Source: Ancylostoma caninum
Lineage: Eukaryota > Nematoda > Chromadorea > Rhabditida > Ancylostomatidae
NCBI GenBank assembly: GCA_037903475.1
Contig: JBAJFG010000109.1
Span: 496,001 to 560,000 of the forward strand
DNA length: 64,000 nucleotides
Reading direction: 5' to 3'
The translations under genes and the position numbers were made by a program. The notes below the pieces were generated by a model. The model did no database searches and was not told the DNA's origin. It saw nothing but the letters and a program-made list of their open reading frames with translations. Positions 12,031 to 22,303 of this stretch are shown here, piece after piece; position 1 is the first letter of the stretch, and each line of letters begins with the position of its first letter.

Positions 12031-12802
12031 TTACAAAGATGTCACCTTGTCATTGGACGTGTCAATTTTCGCCATTGAGCCTGGAGCGGTGCACAAAGGA
12101 GATGGGATATGGCTGGGCGATCAATCACACGGTGACCTGTCACCCCTTGCGCGGCGGTGGGGTGAGCGTCGGCGCTTTATACACATAGAGTGAGATACAT
12201 AGAATTTTCCAGATAATGCTTACATCATTTGTATTTCAATAACTCTAACACAAATAATAGAACGCTCTATCTTTCTTTTACATCGTACATGTATGATAGA
12301 GATGGGGATTTCAATATAACCACGTAGCAGTACCATCGTCTGTGACCTCATAGGAGTGATCAACAAGCATCGATGGGAACATCAGAGAAAATCACAATCG
12401 CACATCTCACGGTATCAATTATCTGTGGAATTGGTGCATACAGCGTATTCTCTATACTTCCCCACTAGACGATATGTAGTTGTGTTGAATCCAGAAATCA
12501 GAGGGAGCATTCCACATTTCTTGAGTAGCCGATACACCTTCAAACAAACGCTTCATCCACAAGTGGACGCAAACCTTTGTAGGACTAGCAGACCCAGGTG
12601 CATCTCCCTTGTCATTGAACATTCCATCATGAACAGCTCAATAGTGCAAACACGTTGATCACATTTACTCCGTTGGTTCTTGATTATACTGAGCGGACGC
12701 CAGCAATGCTTCTATTTTCCATGTGTTGTATTTGGCCTTTGAAAAGTTTATGCTTTATCTTGCTTTTTTTACTCTATTTCACTGAGTTTTGGGTTATATT
12801 TG
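12031..12802. other. Stretch between Helitron copy A and gene A exon 2
   Basis: No recognisable exon. A short hydrophobic frame starting at ATG 12705 (MLLFSMCC) precedes the decayed exon-2 copy at 12803 and might be a decayed signal exon. It lacks a GT donor (AAAAG then TT). Confidence 0.3.
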
Positions 12803-12850
12803 GAGATACTTTGTGTCGGCTACAATCGTCAGACAAACAGCTCAAATTCA
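12803..12850 (+). pseudogene. Decayed duplicate of the start of gene A exon 2
   Basis: GATACTTTGTGTCGGCTAC followed by AATCGTCAGACAAACAGCTC aligns closely with GATACATTGTACAGCCGGC followed by AATCGTCAGACAAACTGTTC at 12990-13031, the start of the functional-looking exon. Only about 48 bp is clearly matched; the acceptor AG is not preserved and the Pro-rich part is missing. It is a local partial tandem duplicate about 185 bp upstream of the parent. Confidence 0.6.
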
Positions 12851-12978
12851 GGCTCTAATTGGTAGAAAATAACTACAAGTGAACTAAGCAAATCATTCGT
12901 TTTTTGCATGTGCCATGCTATATTTTTGGCATATTTACAATTCATCAAAAAGATATGTAACGATAACATCTTTCTCAG

Positions 12979-13204
12979 ACATCGTCGCGGATACATTGTA
13001 CAGCCGGCTGCAATCGTCAGACAAACTGTTCAAACAGAGACATTACCAGCATACATTGCACAACCAGTACAACCAGTTGTCGTCTTCGTTCAACCACTTC
13101 CTCCACCTCCACCACCGCCCCCACCACCACCTCTTCCTCCCCCACCTCTCTTCTTTCCGATGGGATACAGTTATGAGTACCACTTCTGTGCAACATGTTT
13201 TTAG
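12979..13204 (+). CDS. Exon 2 of secreted Pro-rich gene A
   Basis: A clean acceptor (TTTCTCAG) is followed by A, completing a phase-2 codon, then HRRGYIVQPAAIVRQTVQ, a Gln/Val/Pro stretch (AQPVQPVVVFVQPL), a run of about 20 residues nearly all proline, and the C-terminal FFPMGYSYEYHFCATCF before TAG at 13202. It encodes 74 residues. The plan matches gene B: an R-R pair right after the splice, a V-V-x-V-x-P stretch, a polyproline block, then an aromatic segment with C-x-x-C (CYTC in B, CATC here). With exon 1 at 4735 the predicted protein is about 94 residues, secreted, with an R-H-R-R convertase-type site. No known domain is recognised; a structural (cuticle-like) or peptide-precursor role is inference. 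Confidence 0.6.
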
Positions 13205-13828
13205 AGAAAGAACCAAAGTTACTTTGAACGTTAGAAAGTAGTTGAATAGTTAAAAATTTGGCGAAAGTGTGGCTGAGCACTTCAACCGACTAATTGATTT
13301 TTTTTTGGATCCGGCACTGGCATGGATGTCAGTAACTTTCCACCAGATTATTGTTTCATCTATGTTACCAATAGGTGAGTAGAGGTTACGTCATACTCAT
13401 TTCCACAGAAGACCTGCAAAATTAAATGTTATCTAATTTTTCATGAAACACATATTTTTAGCATAAATGGTAATACATCGCATATAGGGTAGTATTACTA
13501 ATGAATAAATGTTTGGAAAACGCCGCCTATTTGCAATTCATTCATCTACAGTCCACCAGAGTTCAGCCACTAGGACAATCCCGAAACAATGGCTTTTACA
13601 ACTGGAGTGAATAATTCTGAATTGAAGTCAACAGCATTTGATTCAGTACACGAAAGGCACATAAAAAACACATTATCATAAAAATATGCAGGAAAAATCG
13701 GACAGCCACTATTAAAAGTTTACAAAAATTTCATACTCAATGAATCTCTAAGAGAGTTTGCCTCATTCTCGTCCCACCAGCTCGAATAAAAGGAACTGAC
13801 AGTAATTGTGCACCATTTCTATTCTTGA
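13205..13828. other. 3' flank of gene A, gene-free
   Basis: AT-rich. No coding exon is seen; AATAAA occurs at about 13505, but no clear poly(A) assignment is possible. Confidence 0.35.
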
Positions 13829-14125
13829 TATGCGGAACTAACAACAGTAGCATCAGCACCAAGGCTGAAAAGATATGAAATCTTCCATAACCCAGATAAC
13901 GGCCCGGATGAAAGAATGGCTGGAAATGACATTATAGTGATACAGCACAACAGAGAACGTCTAAATATCCGTAGTACAAGACTCCACTCTGTACTAGGAG
14001 CGATAGTTGCTACAGGTGATTGTGACACGTATGTTGTCCGAATGAATTGGTGCATTATCTTTGTTTCGACCATCATCAGGATTCTCACACTGGTGCTTAG
14101 AAGGACTTCATTAAAAGAGGTGTGA
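13829..14125 (+). CDS. Unrecognised open frame, possibly a serine-protease-like exon remnant
   Basis: The frame is open from after a TGA at 13826 to 14125. Its best segment is YEIFHNPDNGPDERMAGNDI followed by IVIQHNRERL. G-N-D-I-hhh is reminiscent of the catalytic-aspartate region of trypsin-like proteases (usually N-D-I-A-L-h-E-L). No histidine or serine motif (AAHC, GDSGGP) is found nearby and no good splice pair frames the segment. The reverse strand is open too. Treat this as a weak lead only. Confidence 0.2.
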   Translation, partial: YAELTTVASAPRLKRYEIFHNPDNGPDERMAGNDIIVIQHNRERLNIRSTRLHSVLGAIVATGDCDTYVVRMNWCIIFVSTIIRILTLVLRRTSLKEV

Positions 14126-16673
14126 ATATGTATAGTAGTAGGGAGCATGTCGAAGAGATGTCATTCCCAATGAAATTTCGGCATTCTATGCTAACATCAA
14201 TTCGTATATTTTGACACCTAGCCGTTCTGCTTAAGCTTGGCTTCCAGACTTCTCATTATGCTCGTTTCGCTGGGCTCGCGTTCCTCTCCTTGACAGCCGG
14301 GTAGTCAGAGGTGCAAACCAAGTGCGAAGATCGTTTGGCAGGGGCAGGTACCAAACAGACAGCTGGTAGCAGCTAGCCTTCCAATGAAAAAAAAAAACAT
14401 CAGCAGAAACCCTGCATTAAAACAAGGCGACTTCTTCTTGTTACATTGTAGACATTTAAATTTGAGAAAGTTTCAGATTTGAAACCCATCGTTAATTTTT
14501 TTATTATCAGAAGGCAATGCTGCATCAATACCCATCTCACTTTGTATCAAAAACGAAATAGTTTGTGGTGAATCGAAGAGAAATGGCTATTTTCATCCTG
14601 TTGTGCTCAGAAGTAATAAGACTCATACTTGTTTTTTAACACACCCACGATTGCAACAAATGAATACTTTGACACATAGATAAATACCATAGTTTTCTCC
14701 AACACCATAGTTTTCCTCTGGATGGCCTCGCTCTGGTTAATATAATACAATCTTCTTATATCATACAGTTTTCCTTTTTTTGAGTAGGGCGGTCAGATGA
14801 ATACGAGTCGGAACCGTCTGGTTTGATGCGAGCTCCTGCCAAAGGCGCTTCACACTTCGCTCGCACCTTTAATGATCCGTCTGTCAGGATGAGAAACGCT
14901 ACGTAGCCAGTTTCGCTAAAAAAAATCTAACACTCCGATTGAGGTAGCTCGACCACAATTTCTCTAATGTTAAAAGAAAGCTGATGTCCTGTTTTCAGTG
15001 TTCTTTCCGCCGTACAAGTTGCTATCATAGGTGCGGTAGTGGTGAGACAGGGGTCAGAAAAGTGAAGGTTGTCCGGGTCAAAAAAGTGAAGGTTGATAAA
15101 GATAAATACCAGAATTTCTCTTGTCACCAACCATTTCGATGAAGTTGAAGACGGTGAAACGAGTGAAGTGCACAGAACGCGAGATAGTGAAGCACTTTTT
15201 TTGAGATGGTTCGCACCAGAACAGCTCTAATATTGCTGAAGAAGGGAAAGAGATCACATGTCCAGAGGCGGAGTGTTAAATATGCTCACAATCTCAGCAT
15301 TCTCACTCTAACACGTCAGACAGCTGACATGTCAGAAATTTGCACTGGTGCCCTGCTTTCGTGCTGGGACCCACTCTCTGCTCAACGCTGGTAGCGTCTC
15401 AGCTTGATTTTCGCTAAGTATTTCGGTGATCTCATAAAACTGTGTGTTGCGCAAATATCAGTAATCTTCTTTATGAAATTCTCTACAGAATGACACCAAG
15501 ACCGACATTTTCTACCAGGAATCCACGAAGAAATCAATCTTTTAAAATCTAGACGGGGGATTTGCGTCCTTTGAAATTTCTCGGCAATTTTCGGGAAATG
15601 GTGAGTTGCGCAGTTGTCTATCAAATTGCCGACAGCCTTGCGCATACAGGGGTCATAAAAGAGAGTGTCTTTGTCTCGAACTGGCCCAGAAAACAGGCCA
15701 TGTTTGAAAACGCTTTTTTGCTGAATATCTCTCTCATTTAGAAAAATCTGGTGTTGCGCTGTTGTCATCTGCCGAGCCCGTGCGATTCCGAGTAGAATGG
15801 CATATTATACTTGGTACTTCCTTTCATGCTGGGCTGAAAAAGCCTGTCTGAGACAAATGCCCCGTGTAGCTCATGGGGAATAGCGAGAGAGCACGCAATA
15901 TGAGAGGGCGCCCGACGCGAGGGTGAGACGGACGGGGCATCTGTCTCACCCTGGATTCTCCGTCGGGAGTGAATGAAACTACCAAGAGCTACATATCATT
16001 CTGTTCAGAATTTCATTCTGAGTTCAGCTGACAACTGCGCAACTTTCACTTCTCCCAAGTAAAGAAGATATCATGGTTTTTACTTCTCAAGAGGTTTCTC
16101 AATTATTCTTGCCTGCATTTCTGTCGCTCCACCACCAACTAGTGTGACGTCGCAGTATTATTCCGTCTGACAACTGCGCAATACATACTTTTTGAGTTGA
16201 CACTGATAGTCCAGGCCAAAGCTCAGATTTCAAGCATTCTCATGCCTATATTGTCAACAGTTTTTCTCAACCCGTGTTCGCCGACGACTTCTGAGCTTCA
16301 TGTCCCCTGACGCTGTTTTGTATGTAGAATTCAATCCGCAACTGCGCTTTCCACGTATTTCTTCCTTTTCCAAACAAAAAGTGCGATTTTCTGCAACCTT
16401 TTGCGGCTGCGCCCAGGATCGAACTTATCCTCATCGTCGCAGGTGAACGCTCCCTCAACGACGCAACCGTAAGTGATGGTGGGTTGAGACGCGTCTCAGG
16501 CTATACCTATGGTTCTATAGGAACACCTAAAGGCTGAGGTTTTGACATTGTCGTTTTCAAGACCTTGATACAAACAATTTTGCAGTATGGTGCTGTCGTG
16601 AAGCCTCATTTGGTGTTATATCTTGATCAGTAACAGTGAGCGCTTCGTTGTTAGTATTTTATTCTTATTCAGT
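14126..16673. other. Gene-free stretch with scattered short repeats
   Basis: A 33-bp direct duplication (GTCAGAAAAGTGAAGGTTG / GTCAAAAAAGTGAAGGTTG) lies at 15050-15100. The phrase TTGCGCA-TGTC and its relatives recur at irregular 150-200 bp intervals from 15440 to 16190. No gene is recognised; a minus-strand frame at 15768-15382 has no motif apart from two NCATH/ICATH echoes of this repeat. Confidence 0.35.
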
Positions 16674-16702
16674 GAGCTTTCGGCGCTTAGCGCCTTCGTC
16701 AG
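16674..16702 (-). ncRNA. Hammerhead-ribozyme-like core in the Penelope 3' region
   Basis: On the minus strand CTGACGA is followed by A, a perfect 5-bp stem GGCGC-TAA-GCGCC and GAAA. This is the hammerhead arrangement CUGANGA, stem II, GAAA. It lies 3' of the GIY-YIG frame, where Penelope-like elements are known to carry hammerhead motifs in their terminal repeats. One extra A precedes stem II, and I could not place stems I and III or a cleavage NUH with confidence, so catalytic competence is unproven. Confidence 0.4.
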
Positions 16703-16885
16703 ACCTTAATACAATACACTACAATAACTACAATAACAGTCGCTTACATGAGAATGACAATGACAAACCGGTCGCTATGCAGGGAGGGTGAAGAGTAAGA
16801 ATACAGTACATATTGCGACAAACAAGTTGCACAATGATAAGTACGATAAACAACTACAACACCCAGACCAGTGGAGCGGTCGTGG

Positions 16886-17355
16886 TCAAGCGATGAGTTT
16901 TAGTGCCTCAGTCAGCTCATCCCTACTATTAATCTCTGGATGGTGCCGCTTTATTTCTCGAGCTTCCATGATCTTCCTTTCAAGGGGATGCTCGAGATGA
17001 CGATGCAACACTGCGACGTGGATGGATGGAGGACTTTCTCGAGTGTGCATCGTTGTGCGGTGTTTAGAGAAGCAGTTCGTAGGGTATGACTGTGGGCAAA
17101 CGAGCGCTCGACGATGTTCATTCAGCCGCTCCTTCAACGGTCGTCCAGTTTCTCCTATATATCGTTGTCCGCACTTACTGCAAGTGATCATGTATACCGT
17201 TCCACGGAGATGGCAGATCTTGTGATCACTGCAGTAGTGACATTCCTCAGCATCACATCCACTTTCATACATCCGAGACGACGTCAGAATTTCTCTGAGA
17301 GTGGCGGGAGGTCGGAAGATCAGTCTCACTGGGAGTCCGCATCTCTTCACGACGA
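16886..17355 (-). pseudogene. Penelope-like retroelement, C-terminal GIY-YIG endonuclease fragment
   Basis: The frame reads LPVRLIFRPPATLREIL, then a Cys-rich knuckle (C-D-A-E-E-C-H-Y-C) and YMITCSKCGQRYIGETGR with RLNEHRRA, ending in a TGA/TAG-closed tail. This is the connector, zinc-knuckle and GIY-YIG nuclease order at the C-terminus of Penelope-like elements (RT plus GIY-YIG, acting in target-primed retrotransposition). The reverse transcriptase part is absent: the frame runs into an A-rich tract (TTTTTGTTTG on this strand) and then the MITE at 17420. The element is 5'-truncated. The surviving 155 codons have no internal stop, suggesting fairly recent insertion. Confidence 0.8.
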
Positions 17356-17419
17356 TGTTGAAAAACAAACAAAAAACAAAAAAAAAACAAACAATTTTAT
17401 GGATCGTTGCTCCAACCTA

Positions 17420-18066
17420 CTGAGACATTCGGGCGTTTGGAGTGCCGGTGAACCCGCCCATGCAGTCTTCCGGCAAGTAGTCGCCGGTGAGGCAGTAATA
17501 CTTGCTGAAAGTGCGGATGAAGCAGAAAAATCTGCTGTGAGCACGCATGAGGCGGGGTAAATGCAGGTTAACCTGCGCCCTGTTTTTTCCTCCATTGCCA
17601 TATGGCAACCAAAGTGTACATAAGACGACAGACGGCTGTGAAAGCTTAGTCTGATCTCCGCTGTGGCGGAGACTAGACGAGTTCTACCGGACTTGTCTAG
17701 CCAACTGAGGCCCAGTATACCACTTGGCTAGATAAGATGCGTGAGATGAAGTCGCGTGCCGACGCGGCGCGGACGGGAAGATCCGTCTCCTCGCAGATGT
17801 CCTGCTCGTCGAGCGCTGGCGCAGGAGCACACACGTGCCCGACGAACTAGTTTTTGTATTATCTTTGCAGTCAACGGTTGCAACAGAACATAACCTGCCT
17901 TAATCCTTCTATCCTCGTAGCAGGATCACAGCAGGTCAAATGCAGGAAAAGGCACAACTAACGGCGGAATAGGCGCGCCAACTCCGCCCACTTTTGCGTT
18001 TGTCCCGCAAGTATCGTGCCGCGAGAAACGGTGTGGGCCGGCGCTCCAAACGTCCGAATGTCTGAG
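17420..18066. mobile_element. TIR MITE with TA target duplication
   Basis: Ends CTGAGACATTCGGGCGTTTG and (reverse complement) CTCAGACATTCGGACGTTTG match over about 30 bp, with TA on both sides (17418-17419, 18067-18068). It is 647 bp and has no transposase. The TA duplication suggests a Tc1/mariner-mobilised element. Confidence 0.65.
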
Positions 18067-18900
18067 TATCCTCTAACGTGCACATTCGACTCATTCTGGC
18101 TTGGCAACGATGACAGCAGGCTGGGGAAAGAAAACTCATCCCGTGTTCTACCAACAAGCGGAACGTTGGCGCATGAAGATGTTCCTATAACTATTCTCTT
18201 TTGGGCGAAAAAAAAAACAATGAAGATTCGAGATAGAAGATGAGCGGATCCTTCTTAATGATGATAGAAAATTACACTAGTGTATGTCAAATTGAACCTT
18301 TACATAAACCAAATGTATGTCTGTTTTATTCAAAGAGTTTTTTATTATATACTTTAAGTACAAAATAAACGATCATGCATGAGACCAACGAAGAGTAGTT
18401 AATGAGGGTTCTCAATTATTACTCAGCCTCCAAAGATAATTCAGAAAATCTGCCAATATTCTTTCAGTTTAAATACTATTTTACGCCTGCTCTTCTAACC
18501 TTTGACTAGTTAGATACTAATCTAATTCGTTTCCCAAAACTTAAAATTATAATTTCCAACTCAAATTAATTAAAACTTGACCTATAATTATACAAAATAC
18601 TGTTTAAAAATATAATTAAAACAAGTAAAGTGTAAGTTTTAACAAGCCTAGTCGATTATTCTGGAACAAGCATTGTACAGATAATTAATTACCGGGGTAA
18701 ATTAACATTGCCCACTGTATAAATTAAACTTAAATAATATTATTTTGGCAATTTCGGAACCATAATCAAATTTTAAATCTATAAAAGCAATCTCTGTAAG
18801 ACTTGTTTACCTACTTATTGAAAATAAATTATACTAAACTACGCTAAAGTCTCTATAGACTAAATTTTTTAATTTTGAAAATTAATAGTTCAAACTTAAC
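18067..18900. other. AT-rich gene-free stretch
   Basis: Very AT-rich from about 18250 to 18900 with no sizeable open frame and no recognised repeat. Confidence 0.5.
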
Positions 18901-19315
18901 TTAAAGGCAGGGGTCCACCTCATTTTCGTAGTTCAGCTAATAGCAGATTCTGCATCTACTCGGCGCGATGGTTCCAACGGTATACATAAATTGTCTCAGA
19001 ATGGTCTATAAACCCGTCTTCCAGGACGGGGTCTGTAACAGTTTGCCAACCCGAGATAACATGTGAAGCCGTTGATCTTATCGATTGGACACGCCAAGAC
19101 TCGTTGCCCGACGCGGCAGCCGTGGCAGGCAGCCAGCACTGCTTGGAGCGATCCGCCTCCGGGCTCCAAATTTTTACCCAGTTCGGGCCTTTCAAAAATG
19201 GGTATTTCGTCGCTTCTGTGCCTATTGATGTACATCCCGGGGATCAACATGATGAGAAGGTCTAGGAGATGTTGGTAAATCCAACAAGCAGAACGAGGTG
19301 GCCCTCTGCCTTTAA
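18901..19315. mobile_element. TTAAAGGCA-type TIR MITE
   Basis: The left end TTAAAGGCAGGGGTCCACCT and right end (reverse complement) TTAAAGGCAGAGGGCCACCT match over about 22 bp. It is 415 bp with no transposase. Its termini belong to the same terminal type as 19767-20289 and 59026-59504. Confidence 0.65.
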
Positions 19316-19374
19316 GTCTATAACAGCAAATTTTGAAACTAAAAAATACATCGATCTCTACCATGAAACTTTAT

Positions 19375-19453
19375 ACCACCAACCATGACTACTACACAAA
19401 AGTTCTTGAAATCACCACCAACCATGACTACTACACAAAAAATTCTTGAGATC
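19375..19453. repeat. Tandem duplication, two 39-40 bp units
   Basis: ACCACCAACCATGACTACTA plus CACAAAAG-TTCTTGA-ATC is repeated head to tail with three differences. Confidence 0.8.
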
Positions 19454-19766
19454 ATTGGAAAACATACATATGACTTTGCTAAAAAAATGCTGTTTCACAA
19501 AACTCTTCGTCTTAATTCGCCTTGTAGCTGTTGCACGACAGCTCGATGCTTCTAAACTTTGGATCCGTCCTATTACTGAACGATTTCCAAACACCATCCA
19601 ACCGTTGATATCGTTATTTTTGCCTGGATGTAATGGTTGACATGGTTATTTCTAGATATCTCTACATGCAAATCAATGAGTAGATTGCTAGAGATGAATA
19701 AATCGAGAAGGGATCATATATGAAGCTATGCCCCATGCGTCCGCCACTGGTTAGCATATAAAGTCC
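19454..19766. other. Short gene-free stretch
   Basis: No gene or clear repeat seen. Two overlapping antisense frames of about 60 codons have no motif. Confidence 0.4.
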
Positions 19767-20289
19767 TTAAAGGCAAGGTCCGGCCAGAATTCCATCTCCC
19801 GAATTTCTATAGGATTCGTTGCCCACGGCAACGCCTTAGACGAAAACTATATAAAAATCCCTGGAAAGGTCCGATAACGAACGCTTTCCATCGACCAACT
19901 GCGGTACGGCGTTTGCGGGTTTGCGGCGTCCGTGCTTTCAAATGACGTTATACGGCGAGCCCAACATGCTGTCTGTTGTGGAGTCGTAGGAAAAAATTCA
20001 TATTCGAAGAACTGGTGGTCCGTTTGATGGGGCGGGGAAGGTTTCACGAAGCGTTCGTTAAGCCGTATGTATCTGAGCATCCATCATTGTTCAATATGCA
20101 CGCGCGCAGCTTTTGTAGCTTGGAGCGCGTTTTCCCACGGATACCGTAATCCTCGGACGTTTTGTCCCATATCTAGCGATAGAGCTCATATCGAGGTCTC
20201 AAACTTGACATACGTGGTACACATATGGTTTGGACTCCAGAGAGCAGAAAACTTGGGTGGGCAAGATTTTGACCGGACTTTGCCTTTAA
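19767..20289. mobile_element. TTAAAGGCA-type TIR MITE
   Basis: The left end TTAAAGGCAAGGTCCGGCC and right end (reverse complement) TTAAAGGCAAAGTCCGGTC match at 17 of 19 positions. Length 523 bp; no transposase. Confidence 0.65.
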
Positions 20290-20599
20290 GCGCAATCGGC
20301 GCAAAATTTCCAAGCGCGCCCAGCATGCGGCGCGTGCGCGGCGCGACGCTCTTGTTGCAGCGGTCCCCTGTCGTTAGTCAGATTTTTGGCCCAGGTGAGT
20401 GTTTTCTTTCATTTTTTTCTTTCAATTGAAGTTCATTTGAAGATGTGAGGCCTGCGGCATACCTCACGTTGACACCTTCGACATTGTAACTTCCATGAAA
20501 TTATTTGCACTTTTGGCTAAGCTCGGGAACAGTCAAAATACCGAAATCAAATGAACATTGTTACTGCTCCCAAGTCCATGCACAGATACTCATGCACAG
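20290..20599. other. Short gene-free stretch
   Basis: GC-rich segment at 20310-20350 (GCGCGTGCGCGGCGCGACGC). No exon or repeat identified. Confidence 0.4.
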
Positions 20600-20826
20600 G
20601 TGTTACAGTATATATTTCATTATTGCCCTCGATTCCAAAAAACAAAAATCCCACCACAGTACCATATGCGCTGCAGCACTCGTCCGTCAGCGACGATGTG
20701 GCCGAGTGGGGAGGATGCGGACTGATAGGCAGGAGGTCGAGGGTTTGGATCCCGTCATTGACACTCGTTTTGCATTTTTGTTTTTTATTCCTCCTATGTT
20801 ATTGAAATCAATTTTGGAGGGCTAGA
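20600..20826 (+). repeat. tRNA-derived SINE-like repeat, copy 1
   Basis: It contains a tRNA Leu/Ser-like body at 20692-20764: A-box-like GTGGCCGAGTGGGG and B-box-like GGTTTGGATCCCG. It is preceded by GTGTTACAGTATATATTTC and a CAAAAATCCCACCACAGTAC block, all shared with the reverse-oriented copy at 21652-21425. The tRNA part is too degenerate to be a functional gene. Confidence 0.55.
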
Positions 20827-21424
20827 AGACAACACTTGTCTTTACTGACGTACTAGCTATAGAATAACTACTATGCTATGAACGTAGTTTAGTGATCGTA
20901 CAGCTTTCCCTCGAGTCGCTAGAAAATTGTAAAATTTTCATTCAAAACAAAAAAGGATGGTCAATGAGAAAGCATTTACTGGCAGCAACGGTGCACACAG
21001 ACAATGAAGTGTTCAAAGCAAAAGCGGTGAGAACAATACGCGCAGACAATGAAAGAAATTCTGCTACAATCATGCTACAACATTATATTCCATTCCTCGT
21101 CCATCTTTTCCTCATCATCGACTTCTAGTTCTTCTTCATCTGCTATTGTAAGCTCGCAGTGAGCAGCCTCAAGAAGAATCCTTCCAAATGCTTCGGCCAA
21201 CTTCCGCTCATCACGAGTTGCACAGTTGCCATCACCCGGACCACACCGAGCCAACAAAAGGGCCACGACGCGTGAAGGTTCGAACATTATGAACCGAGTG
21301 GGAAAGATTTTGAGTTACAGTCGTGAAAAGTGACTGCTACTTTATAGCTAATCGAGGGAGAAAAGCAGGTTTTATATAACGTAGTTATTCCGTGCCTAGT
21401 GCGTCAGTAAGGATAAGTATTATC
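20827..21424. other. Spacer between two inverted SINE-like copies
   Basis: A minus-strand frame at 21287-21075 (70 codons, ending in an acidic DEEELEVDDEEKMDEE stretch) has no start-splice context or recognised domain. Nothing is called. Confidence 0.3.
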
Positions 21425-21652
21425 TTCTAACCTTTTAAATTTGATTTCAACAACACAGGGGGAATAAAAAAATGAGAGAGCAAAACAGGTAGGTGCGCAT
21501 GACGGGGTTCAAACTCTCGAGCTGACAGTGCAGCATCCTCCCCACACGGCCACATCGTCGCTGACGGACGAGTGCTGCAGCGCATATGGTACTGTGGTGG
21601 GATTTTTGTTTTTTGAAGCCGAGGGCAGTAACAAAATATATACTGTAACACC
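21425..21652 (-). repeat. tRNA-derived SINE-like repeat, copy 2 (inverted)
   Basis: Reverse-oriented copy of 20600-20826. The tRNA-like part (21559-21501) has GTGGCCGTGTGGGG and GAGTTTGAACCCCG, a better B box than copy 1. Confidence 0.55.
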
Positions 21653-21903
21653 CTCTCCAACAAAGATTCAAGCCAGATAGGTTTCATTCCGATTTGCGAG
21701 TCTGGCCTGTTGCACTTCCCTTGTAAGAAAGAGTAGTCTTTCCCTCTATAGGGTTGGACGTGATGATATAGATTCGACATGTGGCGAACATTCATTGCTC
21801 CCCTAAGACAACGTACAATCAGCATACAATCGAATCCTAAAGTGTCACAATTGTGAATGGAACATCATGCTTCAATTTCATGTGGAAGAACCTCCCGAAT
21901 CAA

Positions 21904-22303
21904 TTAATGGGCTGTATTACTTGTATTATTTTCCTTAGGGGTGGTTCCTGAAACAAGGGTGGTTGCTGCTTTAGCTTTAAAACCACCATAACCACCATAA
22001 CCATAGCCACCAAATCCACCATATCCATAGCCATAAGAAGAAGTGCACGTATAGCAAACATACGATGGCTTTGGTGGAGCCACCGGCACTGGAACTGGTT
22101 TAGGCACCGGAACATATACGACTTGAGGAGGTGGTGGCGGAGCAGGAACTGCCACTGGAACGGGGACGTGATGAACTCTCGGCGGTTCCCTAACAATGAT
22201 CTTCTTGACTATCGTAGTTGGGTATTCATATCCTCCACATCCATATCCACCAAATGATCCGCATCCACCGTATCCAAACCCTCCAAATCCGGCGCGGCGT
22301 TGC
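21904..22303 (-). CDS. Exon 2 of secreted Gly/Pro-rich gene B
   Basis: The acceptor TATTCCAG is followed by G completing a phase-2 codon, then QRRAGFGGFGYGGCGSFGG. Next come YPTTIVKKIIVREPPRVHHV, a VPVPVAVPAPPPPP block, VVYVPVPKPVPVPVAPPKP, SYVCYTCTSSYGYGYGG and a Gly-rich tail ending in TPKENNTSNTAH before TAA (21906-21904). It encodes 132 residues. The TTIVKKI motif is shared with gene C (TTTIIKKI), and the Cys-x-x-Cys after the Pro block with gene A. Joined to exon 1 at 24720-24653 the protein is about 155 residues: signal peptide, S-V-R-Q-R-R convertase-type site, Gly-rich part, Pro-rich part. No catalytic domain. A cuticle or secreted structural role is plausible but inferred; it is not one of the classical collagen, grd/grl or FMRF families that I can recognise. 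Confidence 0.7.

Noticed and set aside
12915..13241. 108-codon frame overlapping gene A exon 2
   Set aside because: Out of frame with the conserved HRRGY...CATC product; no paralogue support.
17114..17560. 148-codon plus-strand frame
   Set aside because: Antisense to the Penelope GIY-YIG domain and running into a MITE.
20692..20764. Functional tRNA-Leu/Ser gene
   Set aside because: The acceptor strands do not pair and the B box is degenerate; a second copy with the same non-tRNA leader shows it is part of a dispersed repeat.
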